Position numbers and translations under genes: made by a program
Assembly (NCBI GenBank): GCA_023430725.1
Contig: JAEYZD010000095.1
Span: 1-8,733, forward strand
Source of the DNA: Bacteroidota bacterium
GTDB lineage: Bacteria > Bacteroidota > Bacteroidia > Bacteroidales > VadinHA17
Direction of reading: 5' to 3'
Length of the DNA stretch: 8,733 nt
Shown here: positions 1 through 6,541 of the stretch, piece by piece
How positions within the stretch are numbered: position 1 is the stretch's first letter
Layout of the letters: each line of letters starts with the position of its first letter
Notes under the pieces: generated by a model
Told to the model about the DNA's origin: nothing
What the model saw: only the letters and a program-made list of their open reading frames with translations
The model's database searches: none

Positions 1-2
1 AA

Positions 3-809
3 GCACGTATCGGCATTGATGTCATAAAGAGAGATGGCTTTACGTGGAATTTTGACGTCAACGCTTCCACTGTAAGGAACGAGATCACCAAACTTCCGCA
101 GGAAGAGATAATAAGCGGAACCAAGAAGCTAATGGTGGGTCATTCAATCTATGACTTCTGGCTGAGAGACTGGTACGGAGTTGACCCTGCAGACGGTGCG
201 GCTCTGTATAATGCCAATATCAAGGATTTCGCAACCCAGTCTGCCAACCTGAGGATCATCAATGAGACTGACACTGTGAGTATCAGCCAGAACAACGCCA
301 AGTACATATACAACGGCAGCGCAATTCCTGATCTTATGGGTGGATTCTCCAATACGTTCACCTATAAAGGCCTCAGTCTGAGCATCCTGTCAACATTCCA
401 GATCGGCGGAAAGATTTATGACGGCACCTACGCCAGCCTCATGCATGCCGGTGATTACGGAAGGTCAAGCCATGTTGATATCCTCAACAGGTGGCAGAAG
501 CCCGGTGACATTACAGATGTTCCCCGGCTTGACAATGCTCAGCTTACTCCGTTTACCTCGCAGTCAGACCGTTTCCTGGTCGATGCCTCTTTCTTAAGTG
601 TCAAGAACGTAACCCTGAGTTACGTACTGCCCGTGAGCCTTCTTCAGAAAGCAGGTATGCAGGGAGCCAGGGTCTGGCTCAGCGGTGAAAACCTTCTGTT
701 GCTCAACGCCCGCAAGGGCCTTGATCCCCAGCGTTCGTTCGCCGGAACTACCGACAACGTGTACACACCGTCAAGAATTCTTACGGTTGGAATAAATGTA
801 TCTCTCTAA
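3..809 (+). CDS. SusC/RagA-family TonB-dependent outer-membrane transporter, C-terminal part
   Basis: The reading frame is open from the left edge, so only the last 268 residues are present; the ATG at 132 is internal. What remains is the C-terminal part of the outer-membrane beta-barrel. It shows alternating aromatic and polar strands, such as the region around FTYKGLSLSILSTFQIGGKI, a variable loop with a conserved-looking RWQKPGDITDVPRL segment, and the late GENLLLLNARKGLDPQ motif typical of SusC proteins. The plug, TonB box and signal peptide lie outside the window. In this family the barrel imports glycans or peptides with energy from TonB, while the partner SusD closes it as a lid. The SusD gene follows 13 bp downstream. 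The last residue is Leu where most barrels end in an aromatic residue, usually Phe. The substrate cannot be told from this fragment. Confidence 0.93.
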   Translation, partial: ARIGIDVIKRDGFTWNFDVNASTVRNEITKLPQEEIISGTKKLMVGHSIYDFWLRDWYGVDPADGAALYNANIKDFATQSANLRIINETDTVSISQNNAKYIYNGSAIPDLMGGFSNTFTYKGLSLSILSTFQIGGKIYDGTYASLMHAGDYGRSSHVDILNRWQKPGDITDVPRLDNAQLTPFTSQSDRFLVDASFLSVKNVTLSYVLPVSLLQKAGMQGARVWLSGENLLLLNARKGLDPQRSFAGTTDNVYTPSRILTVGINVSL

Positions 810-822
810 ATCAAAAGGAAAG

Positions 823-2316
823 ATGAAACGATCAATTTATACAACACTGTTCATTGCTGCATTGTCGCTCTTATTTTCGTCATGCAGTGAAGACTACCTG
901 GATACGGTTCCGACTGATCAGGTATCCGCGACGTCAGCCTTTGAGACTACGGGCAATGCCATGCAGGCATTGAACGGAATCCACCGCCTGATGTACTCCC
1001 AGCATAACTCAAGGCAGGATCAGGCCGGCGAAGCCTCTATAAATATCTACCGTGACATGCTTGGTGAAGACCTGGTGATGAACTCTACCGGCAACGGGTG
1101 GCACAACAACATCTACAAATGGGTTGACCACAGAAGTGAAACAGCAGCATCAGGATACGCTCCCTGGTACCTCTATTACAGGTTAATAGCAAACGCCAAT
1201 ATGATCATCAACAACATTGACAATGCTGTCGGACCTCAGGCTGAGAAGGATATTATCAAGGGTGAAGCGCTGATCTACAGGGCATGGTGTCATTTCAACC
1301 TCGCCCAGATGTTTGCCAAGAGATATGTTCCGGGTGCAGCAAACGACCAGATGGGGGTCCCCATTATGCTGACCAATAATTTTGACGGACAGCCCCGTAA
1401 TACCGTTGCTGAAGTTTATACTCAGGTGCTTATTGACCTTGACGAAGCAATAGTTCTTCTTGCTGGCTTCAACAGGCAAAATAAGTCACACATGAATCTC
1501 AATGTGGCAAAGGGAGTTAAGGCCAGGGTGGCGCTGACAATGGGCAACTGGCAGCTGGCTGCAACCCTTGCGGCCGAGGCTCGCGAAGGTTTCCCTCTGA
1601 TGTCAGATGCACAATACACTGCAGGGTTCAATGACTACACAAATGCGGAATGGATGTGGGGAAGCACGGTTGTGCCCGATCAGACCACTTATTTCTATTC
1701 CTTCTTTGCATATATGTCAAGGAACTTCAACTCTACCAACATCAGGGGCAATCCAAAGTCAATCAACAGGGATCTCTACGACGATCCGATTTTTACTGCA
1801 ACTGATGTAAGGAAGCTCAATTTTGATCCCACGGGCCTCCATGCCAGCCTGGGCCTGCCGTCAAATTTCACGAAGTATCCGTATACCAATCAGAAATTCA
1901 TGGCTGCTGCCCTTGCTGACAGTCGCGGTGACGTGGTTTACATGCGGGCATCGGAGATGTACCTGATTGAGGCGGAGGCATATGCCCGCATGGGAGGTCA
2001 TGACACAGAGGCACAGGCTGCACTCAACACTCTCAGGGAGGCCCGTGAAACAGTGGCAGCAAACTATGTTGCCTCAACCAACACCGGCCAGGCACTGATA
2101 GATGAGATCATGCTCAACCGCAGGCTCGAGCTCTGGGGCGAAGGCTTCCGTTTCACCGACCTCAAGAGGCTCAACCTGCCTCTCGTCAGAGGTACCCACC
2201 ATCAGTCAGCGCTTGCCGGCGTCATGAACGTGCCTGCAGGTGATCCCATGTGGGAGTGGCTGATCCCGAAACAGGAGATGGATGCCAATGATCAGATGGT
2301 TCAGAACCCGCTTTAG
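823..2316 (+). CDS. SusD/RagB-family surface nutrient-binding lipoprotein
   Basis: Complete protein of 497 residues. It is a surface-exposed lipoprotein that binds substrate and caps the SusC barrel. I chose the ATG at 823 rather than 796: it follows an A/G-rich stretch (aaaggaaag) and gives a normal lipoprotein signal (KR, hydrophobic core, then LFSSC) with the lipidated Cys at residue 21. The earlier ATG adds nine polar residues and overlaps the end of susC. CSEDYLDT after cleavage is a SusD hallmark, and its acidic residues suit a surface-export signal. Family landmarks are RAWCHFNLAQMFAKRY (153-168) with GVPIML, MRASEMYLIEAEAYARMG (374-391, a TPR-like helix), LNRRLELWGEGFRFTDLKR (431-449) and the C-terminal WLIPKQEMDAND...QNPL. 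It is cotranscribed with the susC-like gene, and no enzyme gene follows before the terminator, so the substrate is unknown. Confidence 0.95.
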   Translation: MKRSIYTTLFIAALSLLFSSCSEDYLDTVPTDQVSATSAFETTGNAMQALNGIHRLMYSQHNSRQDQAGEASINIYRDMLGEDLVMNSTGNGWHNNIYKWVDHRSETAASGYAPWYLYYRLIANANMIINNIDNAVGPQAEKDIIKGEALIYRAWCHFNLAQMFAKRYVPGAANDQMGVPIMLTNNFDGQPRNTVAEVYTQVLIDLDEAIVLLAGFNRQNKSHMNLNVAKGVKARVALTMGNWQLAATLAAEAREGFPLMSDAQYTAGFNDYTNAEWMWGSTVVPDQTTYFYSFFAYMSRNFNSTNIRGNPKSINRDLYDDPIFTATDVRKLNFDPTGLHASLGLPSNFTKYPYTNQKFMAAALADSRGDVVYMRASEMYLIEAEAYARMGGHDTEAQAALNTLREARETVAANYVASTNTGQALIDEIMLNRRLELWGEGFRFTDLKRLNLPLVRGTHHQSALAGVMNVPAGDPMWEWLIPKQEMDANDQMVQNPL

Positions 2317-2333
2317 GAAAATATCCTGATATA

Positions 2334-2369
2334 AAAAAGAGGCTGCTCCACATGAGGCAGCCTCTTTTT
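2334..2369. terminator. Bidirectional intrinsic terminator between convergent operons
   Basis: A perfect 13-bp inverted repeat (AAAAAGAGGCTGC at 2334-2346, GCAGCCTCTTTTT at 2357-2369) encloses a 10-nt loop. Read on plus it is a GC-rich stem followed by a U run, 17 bp after the SusD stop. Read on minus it has the same form, about 53 bp beyond the stop of the small membrane-protein gene. It can therefore end both the susCD and ftsK-lolA transcripts. Confidence 0.9.
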
Positions 2370-2415
2370 ATATGTCCGGCCCGGGCAATAACATTTTCCT
2401 GCTGGCCGGATATAT
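2370..2415. other. Second long hairpin next to the terminator
   Basis: ATATGTCCGGCC (2370-2381) can pair with GGCCGGATATAT (2404-2415). This gives 12 pairs in plus-strand RNA, one of them G-U, around a 22-nt loop. In minus-strand RNA the same position is a C-A mismatch. The stem starts directly after the U run of the terminator. It has no U run of its own, so it is more likely a 3'-end stabiliser or processing site than a terminator. Its function is not shown. Confidence 0.5.
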
Positions 2416-2422
2416 GCATCCT

Positions 2423-2563
2423 TTACCTGTTGCGCCTGAACCTCGAGGGATTTTCACTGCGCCGTCTCCTTATCCTCTCCGTCCTGGCCCTTAGGATCAT
2501 ATAGGCCACCAGCAGTATTATTATGCCGATGACAAATATCTTTATGTTTCCGGGTGCAATCAT
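2423..2563 (-). CDS. Small basic single-span membrane protein (46 aa), unknown function
   Basis: An ATG-to-TAA frame of 46 codons plus stop. Residues about 7-24 (IKIFVIGIIILLVAYMIL) form one hydrophobic segment. The remaining 22 residues hold eleven Arg, including an IRRRR run, and end in RFRRNR. By the positive-inside rule this predicts an N-out, C-in inner-membrane protein with a strongly basic cytoplasmic tail that might touch nucleic acid, phospholipid or an acidic partner. The start lies 28 bp after the stop of the lolA-like gene on the same strand, so it is probably the last gene of the ftsK-lolA unit. The shared terminator lies beyond it. The ribosome site is weak (gaagagtgaaATG). I do not recognise the family. 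Short membrane proteins of similar layout (some labelled DUF4834) occur in Bacteroidota, but I cannot establish homology. Confidence 0.6.
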   Translation of the reverse strand: MIAPGNIKIFVIGIIILLVAYMILRARTERIRRRRSENPSRFRRNR

Positions 2564-2591
2564 TTCACTCTTCAGCAGCTACTAAAGGACC

Positions 2592-3227
2592 TTACCTCAT
2601 ATCTATCACCTCAACCCCTTTGTGCTCAGCCGGGTTAAATGTGAAATACCCTGCCGGCGGACGGAAGGTCAGGTCATATTTCGATACCGTCATGGTGAGG
2701 GTCATCCCATCCTTGGTCCGGTATTCCGCTGACCTGAGGTCATACTGTCCCTTGCCTATCTTCAGCCTGATACGCACTATATTCACTTCGAGCGATTCAG
2801 GATAGAGATCTATGACCCATTCCCCGGCTGTCTGTTCAAGCAGCCTTACCTTGTACCCCTTTTCGTGCATCGTAAAGAGGAGCGATGGCTTTGACATGAA
2901 TGATTCATCCGAGGGATCGGGCTCAGTGACCGTCACCTCCTTCACCTCAGGCATGTGATTCCAGATTGCTTTGCCGTCTGCCCGTATAATGTTGTCAGGC
3001 AGCGTAACCATGTACCTGTCGCCGCTGATTACGGCACTACCTTCCAGTGTGGTCTCCTCATCTTCGCGGGCATCGTACGCCAGAATCTCATACTCAATAG
3101 TTACCGAAGGGGCTGCGGCAGCCTTCCTGCTGAATTCCGAAAGCACCTTCACGGCTTCCGGATCCTTCTGTGAGAAGGCAGCCAGGCAAGCCAGGCAAAG
3201 TGCTATTACAAGTCCTGTTTTTTTCAT
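2592..3227 (-). CDS. lolA: LolA-like periplasmic outer-membrane lipoprotein carrier
   Basis: Predicted 211-residue periplasmic chaperone. LolA takes lipoproteins released from the inner membrane by LolCDE and carries them to the outer membrane. The start at 3227 follows the ftsK stop by one base (TAAGATG); an in-frame ATG at 3245 would overlap ftsK by 17 bp and prefix the signal with MKRIFK. From 3227 the signal peptide is MKKTGLVIALCLACLAAFSQ, with likely cleavage after AFS to leave an N-terminal Gln, common in this phylum. The mature protein has repeated amphipathic beta strands: YMVTLPDNIIRADGKAIWNH (72-91), a central helix-like SLLFTMHEKGYKVRLL, and a C-terminal FNPAEHKGVEVIDMR like the LolA ending. 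Length is close to the 203-residue E. coli precursor. The ftsK-lolA order is also found in E. coli. LolB is generally absent from Bacteroidota, so the acceptor is unclear. Confidence 0.87.
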   Translation of the reverse strand: MKKTGLVIALCLACLAAFSQKDPEAVKVLSEFSRKAAAAPSVTIEYEILAYDAREDEETTLEGSAVISGDRYMVTLPDNIIRADGKAIWNHMPEVKEVTVTEPDPSDESFMSKPSLLFTMHEKGYKVRLLEQTAGEWVIDLYPESLEVNIVRIRLKIGKGQYDLRSAEYRTKDGMTLTMTVSKYDLTFRPPAGYFTFNPAEHKGVEVIDMR

Positions 3228-3228
3228 C

Positions 3229-5607
3229 TTAAAGATTCTCTTCACCGAGTCTCTTCAAAATCTGTTCCAATGTTTGCGGATCCTGCACAATCACCTCTCT
3301 GGCCTTGCTTCCCTCGAACGGTCCGACAATGCCTGCCGCCTCCAGCTGATCAATGATACGGCCTGCACGGTTATATCCCAGCTGCATCCTGCGCTGGATA
3401 AGTGAGGTGGATCCCTGCTGATGCTGAACCACCAGCCTGGCCGCTTCGTCAAAGAGCGGGTCACGCTTTTTAAGGTCCACATCGTTATTACCGTTGCCGG
3501 TATCCTCGTCGCCTACGTATTCAGGCAGGTGGAATGCGGCCGGGTAACCCTGCTGTGATCCGATATATTCAGTAAGTTCTTCTATCTCCGGCGTATCAAT
3601 AAAAGCACACTGTACCCTTATTGGCTCCCCGCCCTGCGATATCAATGCATCGCCCCGTCCAACGAGCCTGTCGGCACCGGTTGTATCGAGTATGGTGCGT
3701 GAGTCAACCCCGGAGAAAACCCTGAAAGCAATTCGTGACGGGAAATTCGCCTTTATGAACCCTGTGATAATGCTGACGGAGGGCCTCTGGGTTGAGATTA
3801 TCAGATGTATCCCTACAGCCCTGGAGAGCTGGGCCAGCCTTCCTATCGGCGCCTCCACATCACGGCCTGACGTCATGATAAGATCTGCAAATTCATCAAT
3901 AATCAGCACAATGTAAGGCATGAAATCGTGCCCCTTTTCCGGATTCAGCCTCCGTGCAATGAACCTGTCGTTGTATTCCCTGATATTTCTTGTCTGTGAC
4001 ATTTTCAACAGTTCAAGGCGGTGATCCATAAGAATGCAGAGCGAATTCAGGGTGTTGATAACCTTCTTTGTGTCGGTGACAATTGCGTCCTCCTCGTCGG
4101 GAAGCTTTGCCAGGAAGTGACGCTCGATCTTCCCGTATAGGGGAAGCTCCACCCGCTTCGGGTCTATCAGCACGAACTTCAGTTCTGCCGGATGCTTCTT
4201 GTAAAGGAGTGAGGTGATTATTGCATTCAGTCCTACTGATTTCCCCTGTCCCGTGGCCCCTGCGACAAGCAGGTGAGGCATTTTTGTCAGGTCGATTATA
4301 AACGGATCGTTCGTAATCGTGCGGCCAAGTGCCAGCGGCAGTTCATGCTTGCTGTCGGTGAAATCGCGCGATGAAAGAAGACCCTTCATTGATACTATCT
4401 CGGCTTTCTTGTTCGGGACCTCAATACCCACTGTGCCCCGGCCGGGTATTGGGGCTATGATCCTTATTCCCAGGGCTGACAGGCTGAGGGCGATATCATT
4501 GTCAAGCGATTTTATCCGGTGAATCTTGACGCCTCTGTCTGGCACTACCTCATACAGGGTAACAGTGGGTCCGACTGTAGCAGAGATCTGTTTGATCGTG
4601 ATCTTATGGTCAGCCAGCGTTTTGAGAATGATCTCCTTGTTGGCGTTCACCTCATCGTTGGTTGTCGAGCCCGGGCTGCGGTAATCACGCAGCAGCGCCA
4701 GGGTCGGGAACTTATAGCGTGACAAGGAGAGCCTGGGGTCAAAAGGGGGGAGGTCGGAGGGGAGTTCATCCTCAATGGGTTCCACGCTCACGTTCCTTTT
4801 GTTCTTGTCGATGACATTCACAAGAGGCTTGTCTTCAGGCATTTCCGGTTCCCTGTAGAAATCATCGACATCATCTGTCTCCTCCTCGTCAGCCCTGAGA
4901 GGTTCCTCTTCCACTGAGGGAAAATTCTCTTCCGGGGCAATGACTGTATCTTCAGTTACAATATCCTTCTTCCGGCCTTCACCGGAGAGAACCGATACTC
5001 CTGCTTTGGCTACGGTGGCAATGGGTTTCCTTATTGTCTGGGGACTTACATGCAGAGCGAAGATGAGATAGGCAATCGTCAGGACAAGCAGCACGGCGCC
5101 GGTCCCCACCTTGCCCAGCACTCCGTTGAGGTATCCCGAAACCATGAATCCGAATTCGCCTCCGGGTCCGGCGCCGAGGAAAGTAGAATGGCCTGCGAAG
5201 TATCCAAGGATTGCAGAGACCAGTACGGTGGCAAGGAGGAAGCGAAGCACATTCTTCCAGAGCCTGAAATACCTGACCTTGAGCAGTGCAAGCCCGAAAG
5301 CGCCAATTATCAGCGGGATAAAGAATGATCCCAGTCCGAAACCGTTGAATATGAAGTAGTGACTTAACTGGAATCCGATCTTTCCGCCCCAGTTCCCGAA
5401 GGCAACAGGCACCTCTCCCGGTTCTGCCGTGGCGAGGCTCTGGTCTGCCTTACCGCTAAGCACATAAGATATGAAAACCACAAGCATGTACAGGGCAAAG
5501 ACAAGCAGCACAAGGCCGGCAATAAATCTGAAATTCTCACCTGAGGAATTTGATCCTGAACCCTTCTTCTGAGATGATGACCCGTTTCCTTTCTTCTGTT
5601 TGCCCAT
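3229..5607 (-). CDS. ftsK: FtsK/SpoIIIE-family DNA translocase
   Basis: A 792-residue septum-anchored, ATP-driven double-stranded DNA pump that clears and aligns chromosome termini during division and activates XerCD at dif. Residues 1-25 are a polar Gly/Ser/Lys leader. Four membrane segments follow at about 27-50, 88-109, 119-139 and 168-188. An acidic linker runs over about 210-290. The motor has its alpha domain at about 300-400, and the beta RecA-like domain carries Walker A GATGQGKS (450-457), Walker B IVLIIDEFADL (566-576) and STQRPS (605-610). The gamma winged helix that reads polar DNA signals is at about 715-775 (STSLIQRRMQLGYNRAGRIIDQLE). The linker is far shorter than in E. coli FtsK (1329 aa) and the length fits Bacteroidota and SpoIIIE forms. 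All motor motifs are intact. It leads the ftsK-lolA-small protein unit and has its own -7 element 50 bp upstream. Confidence 0.97.
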   Translation of the reverse strand: MGKQKKGNGSSSQKKGSGSNSSGENFRFIAGLVLLVFALYMLVVFISYVLSGKADQSLATAEPGEVPVAFGNWGGKIGFQLSHYFIFNGFGLGSFFIPLIIGAFGLALLKVRYFRLWKNVLRFLLATVLVSAILGYFAGHSTFLGAGPGGEFGFMVSGYLNGVLGKVGTGAVLLVLTIAYLIFALHVSPQTIRKPIATVAKAGVSVLSGEGRKKDIVTEDTVIAPEENFPSVEEEPLRADEEETDDVDDFYREPEMPEDKPLVNVIDKNKRNVSVEPIEDELPSDLPPFDPRLSLSRYKFPTLALLRDYRSPGSTTNDEVNANKEIILKTLADHKITIKQISATVGPTVTLYEVVPDRGVKIHRIKSLDNDIALSLSALGIRIIAPIPGRGTVGIEVPNKKAEIVSMKGLLSSRDFTDSKHELPLALGRTITNDPFIIDLTKMPHLLVAGATGQGKSVGLNAIITSLLYKKHPAELKFVLIDPKRVELPLYGKIERHFLAKLPDEEDAIVTDTKKVINTLNSLCILMDHRLELLKMSQTRNIREYNDRFIARRLNPEKGHDFMPYIVLIIDEFADLIMTSGRDVEAPIGRLAQLSRAVGIHLIISTQRPSVSIITGFIKANFPSRIAFRVFSGVDSRTILDTTGADRLVGRGDALISQGGEPIRVQCAFIDTPEIEELTEYIGSQQGYPAAFHLPEYVGDEDTGNGNNDVDLKKRDPLFDEAARLVVQHQQGSTSLIQRRMQLGYNRAGRIIDQLEAAGIVGPFEGSKAREVIVQDPQTLEQILKRLGEENL

Positions 5608-5657
5608 CCTGCGATGTAATTATTTTGCCCTCTGTTTGCGGTCTTTTAAACGATTAG

Positions 5658-5665
5658 CAAAGGTA
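5658..5665 (-). promoter_or_regulatory. Probable -7 promoter element of ftsK
   Basis: TACCTTTG on the minus strand matches the Bacteroidota -7 consensus TAnnTTTG and lies 50 bp before the ftsK ATG. No TTTG-like -33 box sits 19-21 bp upstream, so this rests on the -7 match and position only. It would give a leader of about 40-45 nt. Confidence 0.45.
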
Positions 5666-5692
5666 AGAAAAATGGTTGACCGCCGGGGCGTT

Positions 5693-6382
5693 TTAAAACG
5701 AAATCATTTTAAGGATGAGGGTGTCAAGATACTTTGCAGTGACCTTCCTGTAGTTCTTTTTCTTTTCGAACTCCTTGTCAGGTATCTGTTTTACAAGTAC
5801 CTCGTCAGCCGTAAACTGCAATTCCGCGTCTCCGATTATGTAGAAGAAATCCATCAGAACCCCTTCAATATCCCTGTAGGGTGTCATCCTGTTGGGGTTT
5901 TCCGCCTTGATCTCATTGGTGTACCAGATATAGCGGGTGGTTTCATTTTCCGGAATTTCCACCCTGGCCTGCTTGCAGTTGAATCCGCAGATCACTGACC
6001 TTCTGCCTGTGTCATGGACTGTCATCCCCTCCATGGAGCGGAAGCCGGGTTGAATGTCCCTGTAGTTACCCTCGAAATAATATTTGAAAGACAGAATGTT
6101 AAGATAGGTGTCGTAGATATTCTCCTTCGGGTTGACAACGGCAGTCACTCCTGAATTTCCGATGGGTGTCTTCAGGCTGGTGCTGATAAGGTCGCCCCTG
6201 AAGGCTATAACAAGCTCCTTCGGGAGGAGGTCTGTTGACATCGATGAAGGATTGCTGATGTACTTGATATTATAATATATCTCGCCCTCCTTCATATTCT
6301 TGTAAACACCGTCGCCCCTGCATGACGCAAGCAACAAAACCGTCATCAGAACCGGAATTGAAGGAAGGTAGCTTTTGTTCAC
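5693..6382 (-). CDS. Lipoprotein of unknown function, resembling DUF4412/GLPGLI-type proteins
   Basis: Taken from the GTG at 6382, this is a 229-residue protein with a compact lipoprotein signal, MNKSYLPSIPVLMTVLLLASC, and a lipidated Cys21. A GTG at 6433 in the same frame would prefix 17 polar residues, would sit upstream of the apparent -7 element, and is less likely. The sequence after the Cys (RGDG) lacks an acidic cluster, so surface export is not suggested. The mature part is mostly beta: GEIYYNIKYISN (33-44), a long middle with YLNILSFKYYFEGNYRDIQP, then CGFNCKQARVEI (132-143), RYIWYTNEIKAENP (150-163) and DIEGVLMDFF (171-180). The order Gly-x-x-Cys-Lys, then a Trp-Tyr-Thr strand, then a Gly-x-hydrophobic segment recalls the DUF4412/GLPGLI envelope proteins, but this is recall from pattern, not a search. 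Role unknown. It lies 85 bp upstream of ftsK on the same strand. Confidence 0.75.
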   Translation of the reverse strand: MNKSYLPSIPVLMTVLLLASCRGDGVYKNMKEGEIYYNIKYISNPSSMSTDLLPKELVIAFRGDLISTSLKTPIGNSGVTAVVNPKENIYDTYLNILSFKYYFEGNYRDIQPGFRSMEGMTVHDTGRRSVICGFNCKQARVEIPENETTRYIWYTNEIKAENPNRMTPYRDIEGVLMDFFYIIGDAELQFTADEVLVKQIPDKEFEKKKNYRKVTAKYLDTLILKMISF

Positions 6383-6399
6383 GCGTCGCTGTTTGGCTG

Positions 6400-6407
6400 C
6401 AAATGTA
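6400..6407 (-). promoter_or_regulatory. Probable -7 promoter element of the lipoprotein gene
   Basis: TACATTTG on the minus strand is an exact TAnnTTTG match ending 17 bp before the proposed GTG start at 6382. Transcription would begin roughly ten bases before that GTG, which excludes the longer reading frame from 6433. I found no -33 TTTG at the expected spacing. Confidence 0.45.
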
Positions 6408-6430
6408 CTAAAAATGCAAAATCCATCTGT

Positions 6431-6444
6431 CACGGCAAGCCGTG
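6431..6444. other. Short GC-rich inverted repeat (CACGGC-AA-GCCGTG)
   Basis: A perfect 6-bp inverted repeat separated by two bases. It lies about 24 bp upstream of the minus-strand -7 element and about 67 bp upstream of the arcC -7 element. Its size and near-symmetry suit an operator for a dimeric regulator better than an RNA hairpin, since the loop would be two bases. This is inference from position and symmetry. Confidence 0.35.
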
Positions 6445-6490
6445 GTACAATTATATAAACTCAGTTCTGATGCGAATAATATTTACCATG

Positions 6491-6508
6491 TTTTAATTTC
6501 GATTAAAA
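6491..6508. promoter_or_regulatory. AT-rich inverted repeat upstream of arcC, operator candidate
   Basis: TTTTAAT (6491-6497) and ATTAAAA (6502-6508) form a perfect 7-bp inverted repeat around TTCG. It covers the -10 to -30 interval upstream of the arcC -7 element, where a repressor or activator of the arc genes could bind. The TTTCGATT that spans its centre recurs inverted as AATCGAAA at 6531-6538, just before the start codon. It lies upstream of the predicted start of transcription, so a DNA role is more likely than an RNA role. Confidence 0.4.
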
Positions 6509-6511
6509 TTT

Positions 6512-6519
6512 TAGCTTTG
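6512..6519 (+). promoter_or_regulatory. Probable -7 promoter element of arcC
   Basis: TAGCTTTG matches TAnnTTTG exactly and ends 22 bp before the arcC ATG. At the -33 position only a weak TGTT (6489-6492) is present. The weak -33 and the adjacent inverted repeat suggest that a regulator may control this promoter, which is inference. Confidence 0.5.
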
Positions 6520-6541
6520 TCACCTGACAAAATCGAAACGA

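Noticed and set aside
132..809. A short stand-alone gene starting at 132
   Set aside because: The frame stays open to the left edge and the upstream residues look like SusC barrel strands, so this is an internal Met of a truncated gene.
796..822. ATG at 796 as the SusD start
   Set aside because: It overlaps the end of the SusC-like gene and puts nine polar residues before a normal lipoprotein signal. The ATG at 823 fits better.
2971..3405. 144-codon plus-strand frame
   Set aside because: It is antisense to the LolA-like and FtsK genes, both clearly coding, and has low-complexity Ser-rich content typical of a shadow frame.
5666..5692. Intrinsic terminator after the lipoprotein gene
   Set aside because: The GC-rich CGCCCCGGCG stretch gives only a 4-bp stem with a 2-nt loop, and the later T run is not placed next to a usable stem.
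5600..5998. 132-codon plus-strand frame
   Set aside because: It lies mostly opposite the lipoprotein gene, which has a signal peptide and family-like motifs. The plus frame shows no motif and is an antisense shadow.
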